This document shows positions 39,001 to 57,000 of a stretch of 64,000 nt of DNA, piece after piece. Origin of the DNA: Osedax frankpressi (Eukaryota; Annelida; Polychaeta; Sabellida; Siboglinidae); contig OZ038316.1 in assembly GCA_964035775.1 (NCBI GenBank), forward strand, positions 1,900,880-1,964,879, in the 5' to 3' direction. A program made the position numbers and the translations under genes. Below the pieces are notes generated by a model. That model saw only the letters and a list, made by a program, of their open reading frames with translations, did no database searches and was not told the origin of the DNA. How positions within the stretch are numbered: the stretch's first letter is position 1; the number at the start of each line of letters is the position of its first letter.

Positions 39001-42000
39001 GCTAACCACTAGATAACCACTAGATAACAACTAGATAAACACTAGATAACAACTAGATAACCACTAGATAACCACTAGATAACCACTAGATAACCACTAG
39101 ATAACCACTAGATAACCACTAGATAACAACTAGATAACCACTAGATAACCACTAGATAACCACTAGATAGTCACTAGATAACCACTAGCTAACCACTAGA
39201 TAACCACTAGATAACAACTAGATAAACACTAGATAACAACTAGATAACCACTAGATAACCACTAGATAACCACTAGATAACCACTAGATAACCACTAGAT
39301 AACCACTAGATAACAACTAGATAACTACTAGATAACCACTAGATAACCACTAGATAACCACTAGATAACCACTAGATAGTCACTAGATAACCACTAGATA
39401 GTCACTAGATAACCACTAGATAACCACTAGATAACCACTAGATAACCACTAGATAAACACTAGATAACAACTAGATAACCACTAGATAACCACTAGATAA
39501 CCACTAGATAACCACTAGATAACCACTAGATAACCACTAGATAACAACTAGATAACCACTAGATAACCACTAGATAACCACTAGATAGTCACTAGATAAC
39601 CACTAGCTAACCACTAGATAACCACTAGATAACAACTAGATAACCACTAGATAACAACTAGACAACAACTAGATAACCACTAGATAACAACTAGATAACC
39701 ACTAGATAGTCACTAGATAACCACTAGATAACCACTAGCTAACCACTAGATAACCACTAGATAACAACTAGATAACCACTAGATAACCACTAGATAACCA
39801 CTAGATAACCACTAGATAACCACTAGCTAACCACTAGATAACCACTAGATAACCACAAGATAACCACTAGAAAACCACTAGATAACCACTAGATAACAAC
39901 TAGATAACCACTAGATAACCACTAGATAACCACTAGATAACCACTAGCTAACCACTAGATAACCACTAGATAACAACTAGATAACCACTAGATAACAACT
40001 AGACAACAACTAGATAACCACTAGATAACAACTAGATAGTCACTAGATAACCACTAGATAGTCACTAGATAACCACTAGATAACCACTAGATAACCACTA
40101 GATAACCACTAGATAACCACAAGATAACAACTAGATAACAACTAGATAACCACTAGATAACCACTAGATAACCACTAGATAACCACTAGATAGTCACTAG
40201 ATAACCACTAGATAGTCACTAGATAACCACTAGATAACCACTAGATAACCACTAGATAACCACTAGATAAACACTAGATAACAACTAGATAACCACTAGA
40301 TAACCACTAGATAACCACTAGATAACCACTAGATAACCACTAGATAACCACTAGATAACAACTAGATAACCACTAGATAACCACTAGATAACCACTAGAT
40401 AGTCACTAGATAACCACTAGCTAACCACTAGATAACCACTAGATAACAACTAGATAACCACTAGATAACAACTAGACAACAACTAGATAACCACTAGATA
40501 ACAACTAGATAACCACTAGATAGTCACTAGATAAACACTAGATAACCACTAGCTAACCACTAGATAACCACTAGATAACAACTAGCTAACCACTAGATAA
40601 CCACTAGATAACAACTAGATAACCACTAGATAACAACTAGACAACAACTAGATAACCACTAGATAACAACTAGATAACCACTAGATAACCACTAGATAAC
40701 CACTAGATAACCACTAGATAACAACTAGATAACCACTAGATAACCACTAGATAACCACTAGATAACCACTAGATAACCACTAGATAACCACTAGATAACC
40801 TCTAGATAACCACTAGATAACCACTAGATAACAACTAGATAACCACTAGATAACCACTAGATAACCACTAGATAACAACTAGATAACCACTAGATAACCA
40901 CTAGGTAACCACTAGATAACCACTAGATAACCACTAGATAACCACTAGATAACCACTAGATAACCACTAGATAACAACTAGATAACCACTAGATAACCAC
41001 TAGATAACCACTAGATAACCACTAGATAACCACTAGATAACCACTAGATAACCACTAGATAACCACTAGATAACCACTAGATAACCACTAGATAACCACT
41101 AGATAACCACTAGATAACCACTAGATAACAACTAGATAACCACTAGATAACCACTAGATAACCACTAGATAACCACTAGATAACCACTAGATAACCACTA
41201 GATAACCACTAGATAACCACTAGATAACAACTAGATAACAACTAGATAACAACTAGATAAACACTAGATAACAACTAGATAACCACTAGATAACCACTAG
41301 ATAACCACTAGATAACCACTAGATAACCACTAGATAACCACTAGATAACCACTAGATAACCACTAGATAACCACTAGATAACCACTAGATAACCACTAGA
41401 TAACCACTAGATAACCACTAGATAACAACTAGATAACAACTAGATAAACACTAGATAACAACTAGATAACCACTAGATAACCACTAGATAACCACTAGAT
41501 AACCACTAGATAACCACTAGATAACCACTAGATAACAACTAGATAACCACTAGATAACCACTAGATAACAACTAGATAACCACTAGATAACCACTAGATA
41601 ACCACTAGATAACCACTAGATAACCACTAGATAAACACTAGATAACAACTAGATAACCACTAGATAACAACTAGACAACAACTAGATAACCACTAGATAA
41701 CCACTAGATAACCACTAGATAAACACTAGATAACAACTAGATAACCACTAGATAACAACTAGATAACCACTAGATAACAACTAGATAACCACTAGATAAC
41801 AAGTAGATAACCACTAGATAACCACTAGATAACCACTAGATAACCACTAGATAACCACTAGATAACAACTAGATAGCCACTAGATAACCACTAGATAACC
41901 ACTAGATAACAACTAGATAACCACTAGATAACCACTAGATAACCACTAGATAACCACTAGATAACCACTAGATAAACACTAGATAACCACTAGATAGCCA

Positions 42001-45000
42001 CTAGATAACCACTAGATAACCACTAGATAACCTCTAGATAACCACTAGATAATCACTAGATAACCACTAGATAACCACTAGATAGTCACTAGATAACAAC
42101 TAGATAACAACTAGATAACCACTAGATAACAACTAGATAACCACTAGATAACAACTAGATAACCACTAGATAACCACTAGATAACCACTAGATAATCACT
42201 AGATAACCACTAGATAACCACTAGATAGTCACTAGATAACAACTAGATAACAACTAGATAACCACTAGATAACCACTAGATAACCACTAGATAACCACTA
42301 GATAGTCACTAGATAACCACTAGCTAACCACTAGATAACCACTAGATAACAACTAGATAACCACTAGATAACCACTAGATAACCACTAGATAGTCACTAG
42401 ATAACCACTAGCTAACCACTAGATAGTCACTAGATAACCACTAGATAACCACTAGACAACAACTAGATAACCACTAGATAACCACTAGATAACCACTAGA
42501 TAACCACTAGACAACAACTAGATAACCACTAGATAACCACTAGATAACCACTAGATAGTCACTAGATAACCACTAGCTAACCACTAGATAACCACTAGAT
42601 AACAACTAGATAACCACTAGATAACCACTAGATAACCACTAGATAGTCACTAGATAACCACTAGCTAACCACTAGATAGTCACTAGATAACCACTAGATA
42701 ACCACTAGATAAACACTAGATAACCACTAGATAACCACTAGATAACAACTAGATAACCACTAGATAACAACTAGACAACAACTAGATAACCACTAGATAA
42801 CAACTAGATAACCACTAGATAACCAATAGATAACAACTAGATAACCACTAGATAACCACTAGATAACCACTAGATAACCACTAGATAACAACTAGATAAC
42901 CACTAGATAACAACTAGATAACCACTAGATAACCACTAGATAACCACTAGATAACCACTAGATAACTACTAGATAACAACTAGATAACCACTAGATAACA
43001 ACTAGATAACCACTAGATAACCACTAGATAACCACTAGATAACCACTAGATAACCACTAGATAACCACCAGATAACCACTAGATAACCACTAGATAACCA
43101 CTAGATAACCACTAGATAACCACTAGATAACAACTAGATAACCACTAGATAACAACTAGACAACAACTAGATAACCACTAGATAACCACTAGATAACCAC
43201 TAGATAACCACTAGATAACCACTAGATAACCACCAGATAGCCACTAGATAACCAGTAGATAACCACTAGATAACCACTAGATAACAACTAGATAACAACT
43301 AGATAACCACTAGATAACAACTAGATAACCACTAGATAACCACTAGATAACCACTAGATAACAACTAGACAACAACTAGATAACCACTAGATAACAACTA
43401 GATAACCACTAGATAACAACTAGACAACAACTAGATAACCACTAGATAACCACTAGATAACCACTAGATAACAACTAGACAACAACTAGATAACCACTAG
43501 ATAACCACTAGATAACCACTAGATAGTCACTAGATAACCACTAGCTAACCACTAGATAACCACTAGATAACAACTAGATAACCACTAGATAACAACTAGA
43601 CAACAACTAGATAACCACTAGATAACAACTAGATAACCACTAGATAACAACTAGACAACAACTAGATAACCACTAGATAACCACTAGATAACCACTAGAT
43701 AACAACTAGACAACAACTAGATAACCACTAGATAACCACTAGATAACCACTAGATAGTCACTAGATAACCACTAGCTAACCACTAGATAACCACTAGATA
43801 ACAACTAGATAACCACTAGATAACAACTAGACAACAACTAGATAACCACTAGATAACCACTAGATAACAACTAGATAACCACTAGATAACCACTAGATAA
43901 CAACTAGACAACAACTAGATAACCACTAGATAACCACTAGATAACCACTAGATAACAACTAGACAACAACTAGATAACCACTAGATAACAACTAGATAAT
44001 AACTAGATAGTCACTAGATAACCACTAGATAACCACTAGATAACCACTAGATAACAACTAGATAACCACTAGATAACAACTAGATAACCACTAGATAACA
44101 ACTAGACAACAACTAGATAACCACTAGATAACCACTAGATAACCACTAGATAACAACTAGACAACAACTAGATAACCACTAGATAACAACTAGACAACAA
44201 CTAGATAACCACTAGATAACCACTAGATAACCACTAGATAACCACTAGATAACCACTAGATAGTCACTAGATAACCACTAGCTAACCACTAGATAACCAC
44301 TAGATAACAACTAGATAACCACTAGATAACAACTAGACAACAACTAGATAACCACTAGATAACCACTAGATAACCACTAGATAACCACTAGATAACCACT
44401 AGATAACCACTAGATAACCACTAGATAACCACTAGATAACAACTAGACAACAACTAGATAACCACTAGATAACAACTAGATAATAACTAGATAGTCACTA
44501 GATAACCACTAGATAACCACTAGATAGTCACTAAATAACCACTAGATAACCACTAGATAACAACTAGACAACAACTAGATAACCACTAGATAACAACTAG
44601 ATAATAACTAGATAGTCACTAGATAACCACTAGATAACCACTAGATAACAACTAGATAACAACTAGATAACCACTAGATAACAACTAGATAACAACTAGA
44701 TAACCACTAGATAACCACTAGATAACCACTAGATAACAACTAGATAACAGCTAGATAACCACTAGATAACCACTAGATAACCACTAGATAACCACTAGAT
44801 AACAACTAGATAACCACTAGATAACAACTAGACAACAACTAGATAACCACTAGATAACAACTAGATAACCACTAGATAACAACTAGACAACAACTAGATA
44901 ACCACTAGATAACCACTAGATAACCACTAGATAGTCACTAGATAACCACTAGCTAACCACTAGATAACCACTAGATAACAACTAGATAACCACTAGATAA

Positions 45001-48000
45001 CAACTAGACAACAACTAGATAACCACTAGATAACAACTAGATAACCACTAGATAACAACTAGACAACAACTAGATAACCACTAGATAACCACTAGATAAC
45101 AACTAGATAACAACTAGATAACCACTTGATAACCACTAGATAACCACTAGATAACAACTAGATAACAACTAGATAACCACTTGATAACCACTAGATAACC
45201 ACTAGATAACCACTAGATAGTCACTAGATAACCACTAGATAACCACTAGATAACCACTAGATAACCACTAGATAACAACTAGATAACAACTAGATAGTCA
45301 CTAGATAACCACTAGATAACCACTAGATAACCACTAGATAACAACTAGATAACCACTAGATAACCACTAGATAACCACTAGATAACCACTAGATAACCAC
45401 TAGATAACCACTAGATAACCACCAGATAGCCACTAGATAACCAGTAAATAACCACTAGATAACCACTAGATAACAACTAGATAACAACTAGATAACCACT
45501 AGATAACCACTAGATAACCACTAGATAACCACTAGATAACAACTAGATAACCACTAGATAACAACTAGATAAACACTAGATAACCACTAGATAACAACTA
45601 GATAACAACTAGATAACAACTAGATAACCACTAGATAACAACTAGATAAACACTAGATAACCACTAAATAACAACTAGATAGTCACTAGATAACCACTAG
45701 ATAACCACTAGATAACCACTAGATAACCACTAGATAACCACTAGATAGTCACTAGATAACCACTAGATAACAACTAGATAACAACTAGATAACAACTAGA
45801 TAACCACTAGATAACCACTAGATAACCACTAGATAACCACTAGATAACTACTAGATAACCACTAGATAACCACTAGATAACCACTAGATAACCACTAGAT
45901 AACCACTAGATAACAACTAGATAACCACTAGATAACAACTAGATAACCACTAGATAACAACTAGATAACCACTAGATAACCACTAGATAACCACTAGATA
46001 GTCACTAGATAACCACTAGATAACCACTAGATAACAACTAGATAGTCACTAGATAACCACTAGATAACAACTAGATAAACACTAGATAACCACTAGATAA
46101 CAACTAGATAACAACTAGATAACAACTAGATAACAACTAGATAACCACTAGATAACCACTAGATAACCACTAGATAACCACTAGATAAACACTAGATAAT
46201 CACTAGATAACAACTAGATAACCACTAGATAACAACTAGATAACAACTAGATAACCACTAGATAACCACTAGATAACAACTAGATAACCACTAGATAACC
46301 ACTAGATAACAACTAGATAACCACTAGATAACCACTAGATAACAACTAGATAACCACTAGATAACCACTAGATAACCACTAGATAACCACTAGATAACAA
46401 CTAGACAACAACTAGATAACCACTAGATATCAACTAGATAACCACTAGATAACCACTAGATAACCACTAGATAACCACTAGATAACCACCAGATAGCCAC
46501 TAGATAACCAGTAGATAACCACTAGATAACCACTAGATAACAACTAGATAACAACTAGATAACCACTAGATAACAACTAGATAACCACTAGATAACCACT
46601 AGATAACCACTAGATAACCACTAGATAACAACTAGACAACAACTAGATAACCACTAGATATCAACTAGATAACAACTAGATAACCACTAGATAACCACTA
46701 GATAACAACTAGATAACAACTAGATAACCACTAGATAACAACTAGATAAACACTAGATAACCACTAGATAACAACTAGATAACCACTAGATAACCACTAG
46801 ATAACAACTAGACAACAACTAGATAACCACTAGATAACCACTAGATAACCACTAGATAACCACTAGATAACCACTAGATAACCACTAGATAACAACTAGA
46901 TAACAACTAGATAGTCACTAGATAACCACTAGATAACCACTAGATAACCACTAGATAACAACTAGATAGTCACTAGATAACCACTAGATAACCACTAGAT
47001 AACCACTAGATAACCACTAGATAACTACTAGATAACCACTAGATAACCACTAGATAACCACTAGATAACCACTAGATAACCACTAGATAACAACTAGATA
47101 ACCACTAGATAACAACTAGATAACCACTAGATAACAACTAGATAACCACTAGATAACCACTAGATAACCACTAGATAGTCACTAGATAACCACTAGATAA
47201 CCACTAGATAACAACTAGATAGTCACTAGATAACCACTAGATAACCACTAGATAACCACTAGATAACAACTAGATAGTCACTAGATAACCACTAGATAAC
47301 CACTAGATAACCACTAGATAACCACTAGATAACTACTAGATAACCACTAGATAACCACTAGATAACCACTAGATAACCACTAGATAACCACTAGATAACC
47401 ACTAGATAACCACTAGATAACAACTAGATAACCACTAGATAATCACTAGATAAACACTAGATAACCACTAGATAACCACTAGATAATCACTAGATAAACA
47501 CTAGATAACCACTAGATAACAACTAGATAACCACTAGATAACCACTAGATAACAACTAGATAGTCACTAGATAACCACTAGATAACCACTAGATAACCAC
47601 TAGATAACCACTAGATAATCACTAGATAACTACTAGATAACCACTAGATAACAACTAGATAACAACTAGATAGTCACTAGATAACCACTAGATAACCACT
47701 AGATAGTCACTAGATAACCACTAGATAACCACTAGATAACCACTAGATAACCACTAGATAACCACTAGATAACAACTAGATAACCACTAGATAACCACTA
47801 GATAACCACTAGATAACAACTAGATAACCACTAGATAACCACTAGATAGTCACTAGATAACCACTAGATAACCACTAGATAACCACTAGATAACCACTAG
47901 ATAACCACTAGATAGTCACTAGATAACAACTAGATAGTCACTAGATAACCACTAGATAACCACTAGATAACCACTAGATAACCACTAGATAATCACTAGA

Positions 48001-51000
48001 TAACCACTAGATAACCACTAGATAACAACTAGATAACAACTAGATAACAACTAGATAACCACTAGATAACCACTAGATAACCACTAGATAACCACTAGAT
48101 AACAACAGATAACCACTAGATAACCACTAGATAACAACTAGATAACCACTAGATAACCACTAGATAACCACTAGATAACCACTAGATAACCACTAGATAA
48201 CCACTAGATAACCACTAGATAACCACTAGATAACCACTAGATAACAACTAGATAACCACTAGATAACCACTAGATAACCACTAGATAACAACTAGATAAC
48301 CACTAGATAACCACTAGATAACCACTAGATAACCACTAGATAGTCACTAGATAACCACTAGATAACAACTAGATAACAACTAGATAACCACTAGATAACC
48401 ACTAGATAACCACTAGATAACAACTAGATAACCACTAGATAACCACTAGATAACCACTAGATAACCACTAGATAACCACTAGATAACCACTAAATAACCA
48501 CTAGATAGTCACTAGATAACCACTAGATAACAACTAGATAACAACTAGATAACCACTAGATAACCACTAGATAACCACTAGATAACAACTAGATAACCAC
48601 TAGATAACCACTAGATAACAACTAGATAACCACTAGATAACCACTAGATAACCACTAGATAACAACTAGATAACCACTAGATAACCACTAGATAACCACT
48701 AGATAACCACTAGATAACCACTAGATAACCACTAGATAGTCACTAGATAACCACTAGATAACAACTAGATAACCACTAGATAACCACTAGATAACAACTA
48801 GATAACCACTAGATAACCACTAGATAACCACTAGATAACAACTAGATAACCACTAGATAACCACTAGATAACCACTAGATAACAACTAGATAACAACTAG
48901 ATAACCACTAGATAACCACTAGATAGTCACTAGATAACCACTAGATAACCACTAGATAACCACTAGATAACCACTAGATAACAACTAGATAGTCACTAGA
49001 TAACCACTAGATAACCACTAGATAGTCAATAGATAACAACTAGATAGTCACTAGATAACCACTAGATAACCACTAGATAACAACTAGATAACCACTAGAT
49101 AACCACTAGATAACCACTAGATAACCACTAGATAACAACTAGATAACAACTAGATAACCACTAGATAACCACTAGATAGTCACTAGATAACCACTAGATA
49201 ACCACTAGATAACCACTAGATAACCACTAGATAACAACTAGATAGTCACTAGATAACCACTAGATAACCACTAGATAGTCACTAGATAACAACTAGATAG
49301 TCACTAGATAACCACTAGATAACCACTAGATAACAACTAGATAACCACTAGATAACCACTAGATAACCACTAGATAACCACTAGATAGTCACTAGATAAC
49401 CACTAGATAACCACTAGATAACCACTAGATAACCACTAGATAACCACTAGATAACAACTAGATAACCACTAGATAACCACTAGATAGTCACTAGATAACC
49501 ACTAGATAACCACTAGATAACCACTAGATAACCACTAGATAACAACTAGATAGTCACTAGATAACCACTAGATAACCACTAGATAGTCACTAGATAACCA
49601 CTAGATAACCACTAGATAACCACTAGATAACCACTAGATAACAACTAGATAGTCACTAGATAACCACTAGATAACCACTAGATAACAACTAGATAACAAC
49701 TAGATAACCACTAGATAACAACTAGATAACCACTAGATAACCACTAGATAACCACTAGATAACCACTAGATAACCACTAGATAACCACTAGATAACCACT
49801 AGATAACAACTAGATAACCACTAGATAACAACTAGATAACCACTAGATAACCACTAGATAGTCACTAGATAACCACTAGATAACCACTAGATAACAACTA
49901 GATAACCACTAGATAACCACTAGATAGTCACTAGATAACCACTAGATAACCACTAGATAACCACTAGATAACAACTAGATAACCACTAGATAACCACTAG
50001 ATAACCACTAGATAACCACTAGATAACCACTAGATAACCACTAGATAACCACTAGATAACAACTAGATAACCACTAGATAACCACTAGATAGTCACTAGA
50101 TAACCACTAGATAACCACTAGATAACCACTAGATAACCACTAGATAACCACTAGATAGTCACTAGATAACCACTAGATAACCACTAGATAACCACTAGAT
50201 AACCACTAGATAACCACTAGATAACCACTAGATAACCACTAGATAACAACTAGATAGTCACTAGATAACCACTAGATAACCACTAGATAACCACTAGATA
50301 ACCACTAGATAACTACTAGATAACCACTAGATAACCACTAGATAACCACTAGATAACCACTAGATAACAACTAGATAACAACTAGATAACCACTAGATAA
50401 CAACTAGATAACCACTAGATAACCACTAGATAACCACTAGATAACCACTAGATAACAACTAGATAACAACTAGATAACCACTAGATAACAACTAGATAAC
50501 CACTAGATAACCACTAGATAACCACTAGATAACAACTAGATAACCACTAGATAACAACTAGATAACCACTAGATAACAACTAGATAACCACTAGATAACA
50601 ACTAGATAACCACTAGATAACCACTAAATAACCACTAGATAACCACTAGATAACCACTAGATAACCACTAGATAACCACTAGATAAACACTAGATAACAA
50701 CTAGATAACCACTAGATAACCACTAAATAACCACTAGATAACCACTATATAACCACTAGATAACCACTATATAACCACTAGATAACCACTAGATAACCAC
50801 TAGATAACAACTAAATAACAACTAGATATCAACTAGATAACCACTAGATAACCACTAGATAACCACTAGATAACAACTAGATAACAACTAGATAACAACT
50901 AGATAACAACTAGATAACAACTAGATAACCACTAAATAACCACTAGATAACCACTAGATAACCACTAAATAACCACTAGATAACCACTAGATAACCACTA

Positions 51001-54000
51001 GATAACCACTAGATAACCACTAGATAACCACTAGATAAACACTAGATAACAACTAGATAACCACTAGATAACCACTAGATAAACACTAGATAACAACTAG
51101 ATAACCACTAGATAACCACTAGATAACCACTAGATAACCACTAGATAACCACTAGATAACCACTAGATAACCACTAGATAACCACTAGATAACCACTAGA
51201 TAACAACTAGATAACAACTAGATAACAACTAGATAGTCACTAGATAACCCCTAGATAAACACTAGATAACAACTAGATAACCACTAGATAACCACTAGAT
51301 AACAACTAGATAGTCACTAGATAACCACTAGATAACCACTAGATAACCACTAGATAACAACTAGATAACAACTAGATAACAACTAGATAGTCACTAGATA
51401 ACCCCTAGATAAACACTAGATAACAACTAGATAACCACTAGATAACCACTAGATAACCACTAGATAACCACTAGATAACAACTAGATAACAACTAGATAA
51501 CCACTAGATAACCACTAGATAACCACTAGATAACAACTAGATAACAACTAGATAACCACTAGATAACCACTAGATAACCACTAGATAACCACTAGATAAC
51601 CACTAGATAACCACTAGATAACCCCTAGATAAACACTAGATAACAACTAGATAACCACTAGATAACCCCTAGAATAACACTAGATAACAACTAGATAACC
51701 ACTAGATAACCACTAGATAACCACTAGATAACCACTAGATAACCACTAGATAACCACTAGATAACAACTAGATAACAACTAGATAACCACTAGATAACCA
51801 CTAGATAACCACTAGATAACCACTAGATAACCACTAGATAACCACTAGATAACCACTAGATAACCACTAGATAACCACTAGATAGTCACTAGATAACCAC
51901 TAGATAACCACTAGATAACCACTAGATAGTCACTAGATAACCACTAGATAACCACTAGATAACCATTAGATAACCACTAGATAACCACTAGATAACCACT
52001 AGATAACAACTAGATAACAACTAGATAACCACTAGATAACCACTAGATAACCACTAGATAACCACTAGATAACCACTAGATAACCACTAGATAACCACTA
52101 GATAGTCACTAGATAACCACTAGATAACCACCAGATATCCACTAGATAACCACTAGATAACCACTAGATAACCACTAGATAACCACTAGATAACCACTAG
52201 ATAACAACTAGATAACAACTAGATAACCACTAGATAACCACTAGATAGTCACTAGATAACCACTAGATAACCACTAGATAACCACTAGATAACCACTAGA
52301 TAACAACTAGATAGTCACTAGATAACCACTAGATAACCACTAGATAGTCACTAGATAACAACTAGATAGTCACTAGATAACCACTAGATAACCACTAGAT
52401 AACAACTAGATAACCACTAGATAACCACTAGATAACCACTAGATAACCACTAGATAACAACTAGATAACAACTAGATAACCACTAGATAACCACTAGATA
52501 GTCACTAGATAACCACTAGATAACCACTAGATAACCACTAGATAACAACTAGATAGTCACTAGATAACCACTAGATAACCACTAGATAGTCACTAGATAA
52601 CAACTAGATAGTCACTAGATAACCACTAGATAACCACTAGATAACAACTAGATAACCACTAGATAACCACTAGATAACCACTAGATAACCACTAGATAGT
52701 CACTAGATAACCACTAGATAACCACTAGATAACCACTAGATAACCACTAGATAACCACTAGATAACAACTAGATAACCACTAGATAACCACTAGATAGTC
52801 ACTAGATAACCACTAGATAACCACTAGATAACCACTAGATAACCACTAGATAACAACTAGATAGTCACTAGATAACCACTAGATAACCACTAGATAGTCA
52901 CTAGATAACCACTAGATAACCACTAGATAACCACTAGATAACCACTAGATAACAACTAGATAGTCACTAGATAACCACTAGATAACCACTAGATAACAAC
53001 TAGATAACAACTAGATAACCACTAGATAACAACTAGATAACCACTAGATAACCACTAGATAACCACTAGATAACCACTAGATAACCACTAGATAACCACT
53101 AGATAACCACTAGATAACAACTAGATAACCACTAGATAACAACTAGATAACCACTAGATAACCACTAGATAGTCACTAGATAACCACTAGATAACCACTA
53201 GATAACAACTAGATAACCACTAGATAACCACTAGATAGTCACTAGATAACCACTAGATAACCACTAGATAACCACTAGATAACAACTAGATAACCACTAG
53301 ATAACCACTAGATAACCACTAGATAACCACTAGATAACCACTAGATAACCACTAGATAACCACTAGATAACAACTAGATAACCACTAGATAACCACTAGA
53401 TAGTCACTAGATAACCACTAGATAACCACTAGATAACCACTAGATAACCACTAGATAACCACTAGATAGTCACTAGATAACCACTAGATAACCACTAGAT
53501 AACCACTAGATAACCACTAGATAACCACTAGATAACCACTAGATAACCACTAGATAACAACTAGATAGTCACTAGATAACCACTAGATAACCACTAGATA
53601 ACCACTAGATAACCACTAGATAACTACTAGATAACCACTAGATAACCACTAGATAACCACTAGATAACAACTAGATAACAACTAGATAACCACTAGATAA
53701 CAACTAGATAACCACTAGATAACCACTAGATAACCACTAGATAACCACTAGATAACAACTAGATAACAACTAGATAACCACTAGATAACAACTAGATAAC
53801 CACTAGATAACCACTAGATAACCACTAGATAACAACTAGATAACCACTAGATAACAACTAGATAACCACTAGATAACAACTAGATAACCACTAGATAACA
53901 ACTAGATAACCACTAGATAACCACTAAATAACCACTAGATAACCACTAGATAACCACTAGATAACCACTAGATAACCACTAGATAAACACTAGATAACAA

Positions 54001-57000
54001 CTAGATAACCACTAGATAACCACTAAATAACCACTAGATAACCACTATATAACCACTAGATAACCACTAGATAACCACTAGATAACAACTAAATAACAAC
54101 TAGATATCAACTAGATAACCACTAGATAACCACTAGATAACCACTAGATAACAACTAGATAACAACTAGATAACAACTAGATAACAACTAGATAACAACT
54201 AGATAACCACTAAATAACCACTAGATAACCACTAGATAACCACTAAATAACCACTAGATAACCACTAGATAACCACTAGATAACCACTAGATAACCACTA
54301 GATAACCACTAGATAACCACTAGATAACCACTAGATAACCACTAGATAACCACTAGATAACCACTAGATAACCACTAGATAACCACTAGATAAACACTAG
54401 ATAACAACTAGATAACCACTAGATAACCACTAGATAAACACTAGATAACAACTAGATAACCACTAGATAACCACTAGATAACAACTAGATAACAACTAGA
54501 TAACAACTAGATAGTCACTAGATAACCCCTAGATAAACACTAGATAACAACTAGATAACCACTAGATAACCACTAGATAACAACTAGATAGTCACTAGAT
54601 AACCACTAGATAACCACTAGATAACCACTAGATAACAACTAGATAACAACTAGATAACAACTAGATAGTCACTAGATAACCCCTAGATAAACACTAGATA
54701 ACAACTAGATAACCACTAGATAACCACTAGATAACCACTATATAACCACTAGATAACAACTAGATAACAACTAGATAACCACTAGATAACCACTAGATAA
54801 CCACTAGATAACAACTAGATAACAACTAGATAACCACTAGATAACCACTAGATAACCACTAGATAACCACTAGATAACCACTAGATAACCACTAGATAAC
54901 CCCTAGATAAACACTAGATAACAACTAGATAACCACTAGATAACCCCTAGATAAACACTAGATAACAACTAGATAACCACTAGATAACCACTAGATAACC
55001 ACTAGATAACCACTAGATAACCACTAGATAACCACTAGATAACAACTAGATAACAACTAGATAACCACTAGATAACCACTAGATAACCACTAGATAACCA
55101 CTAGATAACCACTAGATAACCACTAGATAACCACTAGATAACCACTAGATAACCACTAGATAGTCACTAGATAACCACTAGATAACCACTAGATAACCAC
55201 TAGATAGTCACTAGATAACCACTAGATAACCACTAGATAACCATTAGATAACCACTAGATAACCACTAGATAACCACTAGATAACAACTAGATAACAACT
55301 AGATAACCACTAGATAACCACAAGATAGTCACTAGATAACCACTAGATAACCACCAGATATCCACTAGATAACCACTAGATAACCACTAGATAACCACTA
55401 GATAACCACTAGATAACCACTAGATAACAACTAGATAACAACTAGATAACAACTATATAACCACTAGATAGTCACTAGATAACCACTAGATAACCACCAG
55501 ATATCCACTAGATAACCACTAGATAACCATTAGATAACCACTAGATAACCACTAAATAACCACTAGATAACAACTAGATAGTCACTAGATAACCACTAGA
55601 TAACCAGTAGATAACAACTAGATAGCCACTAGATAACCACTAGATAACAACTAGACAACCACTAGATAACAACTAGATAGTCACTAGATAACCACTAGAT
55701 AACAACTAGATAACCACTAGATAGCCACTAGATAACCACTAGATAACCACTAGATAACCACTAGATAACCACTAGATAACAACTAGATAACAACTAGATA
55801 ACAACTATATAACCACTAGATAGTCACTAGATAACCACTAGATAACCACCAGATATCCACTAGATAACCACTAGATAACCACTAGATAACAACTAGATAA
55901 CCACTAGATAACAACTAGGTAACAACTATATAACCACTAGATAGTCACTAGATAACCACTAGATAACCACTAGATAACCACTAGATAACCACTAGATAAC
56001 CACTAGATAACCACTAGATAACAACTAGATAACAACTAGATAACAACTATATAACCACTAGATAGTCACTAGATAACCACTAGATAACCAGTAGATAACA
56101 ACTAGATAGCCACTAGATAACCACTAGATAACAACTAGACAACCACTAGATAACAACTAGATAGTCACTAGATAACCACTAGATAACAACTAGATAACCA
56201 CTAGATAGCCACTAGATAACCACTAGATAACCACTAGATAACCACTAGATAACCACTAGATAACCACTAGATAACCACTAGATAACAACTAGATAACCAC
56301 TAGATAACTACTAGATAACAACTAGATAACCACTAGATAACCACTAGATAACCACTAGATAACCACTAGATAACCACTAGATAACCACTAGATAACCACT
56401 AGATAACCACTAGATAACCACTAGATAACCACTAGATAACCACTAGATAACCACTAGATAACAACTAGATAACCACTAGATAACAACTAGATAACAACTA
56501 GATAACAACTAGATAACCACTAGATAACCACTAGATAACCACTAGATAACAGCTAGATAACAACTAGATAACCACTAGATAACCACTAGATAACCACTAG
56601 ATAACAACTAGATAACCACTAGATAACCACTAGATAACAACTAGATATCCACTAGATAACCACTAGATAACCACTAGATAACCACTAGATAACCACTAGA
56701 TAACCACTAGATAACCACTAGATAACCACTAGATAACCACTAGATAACAACTAGATAACCACTAGATAACCACTAGATAACAACTAGATAGCCACTAGAT
56801 AACCACTAGATAACCACTAGATAACCACTAGATAACCACTAGATAACCACTAGATAACCACTAGATAACCACTAATTAACCACTAGATAACCACTAGATA
56901 ACAACTAGATAACCACTAGATAACCACTAGATAACCACTAGATAACCACTAGATAACCACTAGATAACCACTAGATAACCACTAGATAACCACTAGATAA

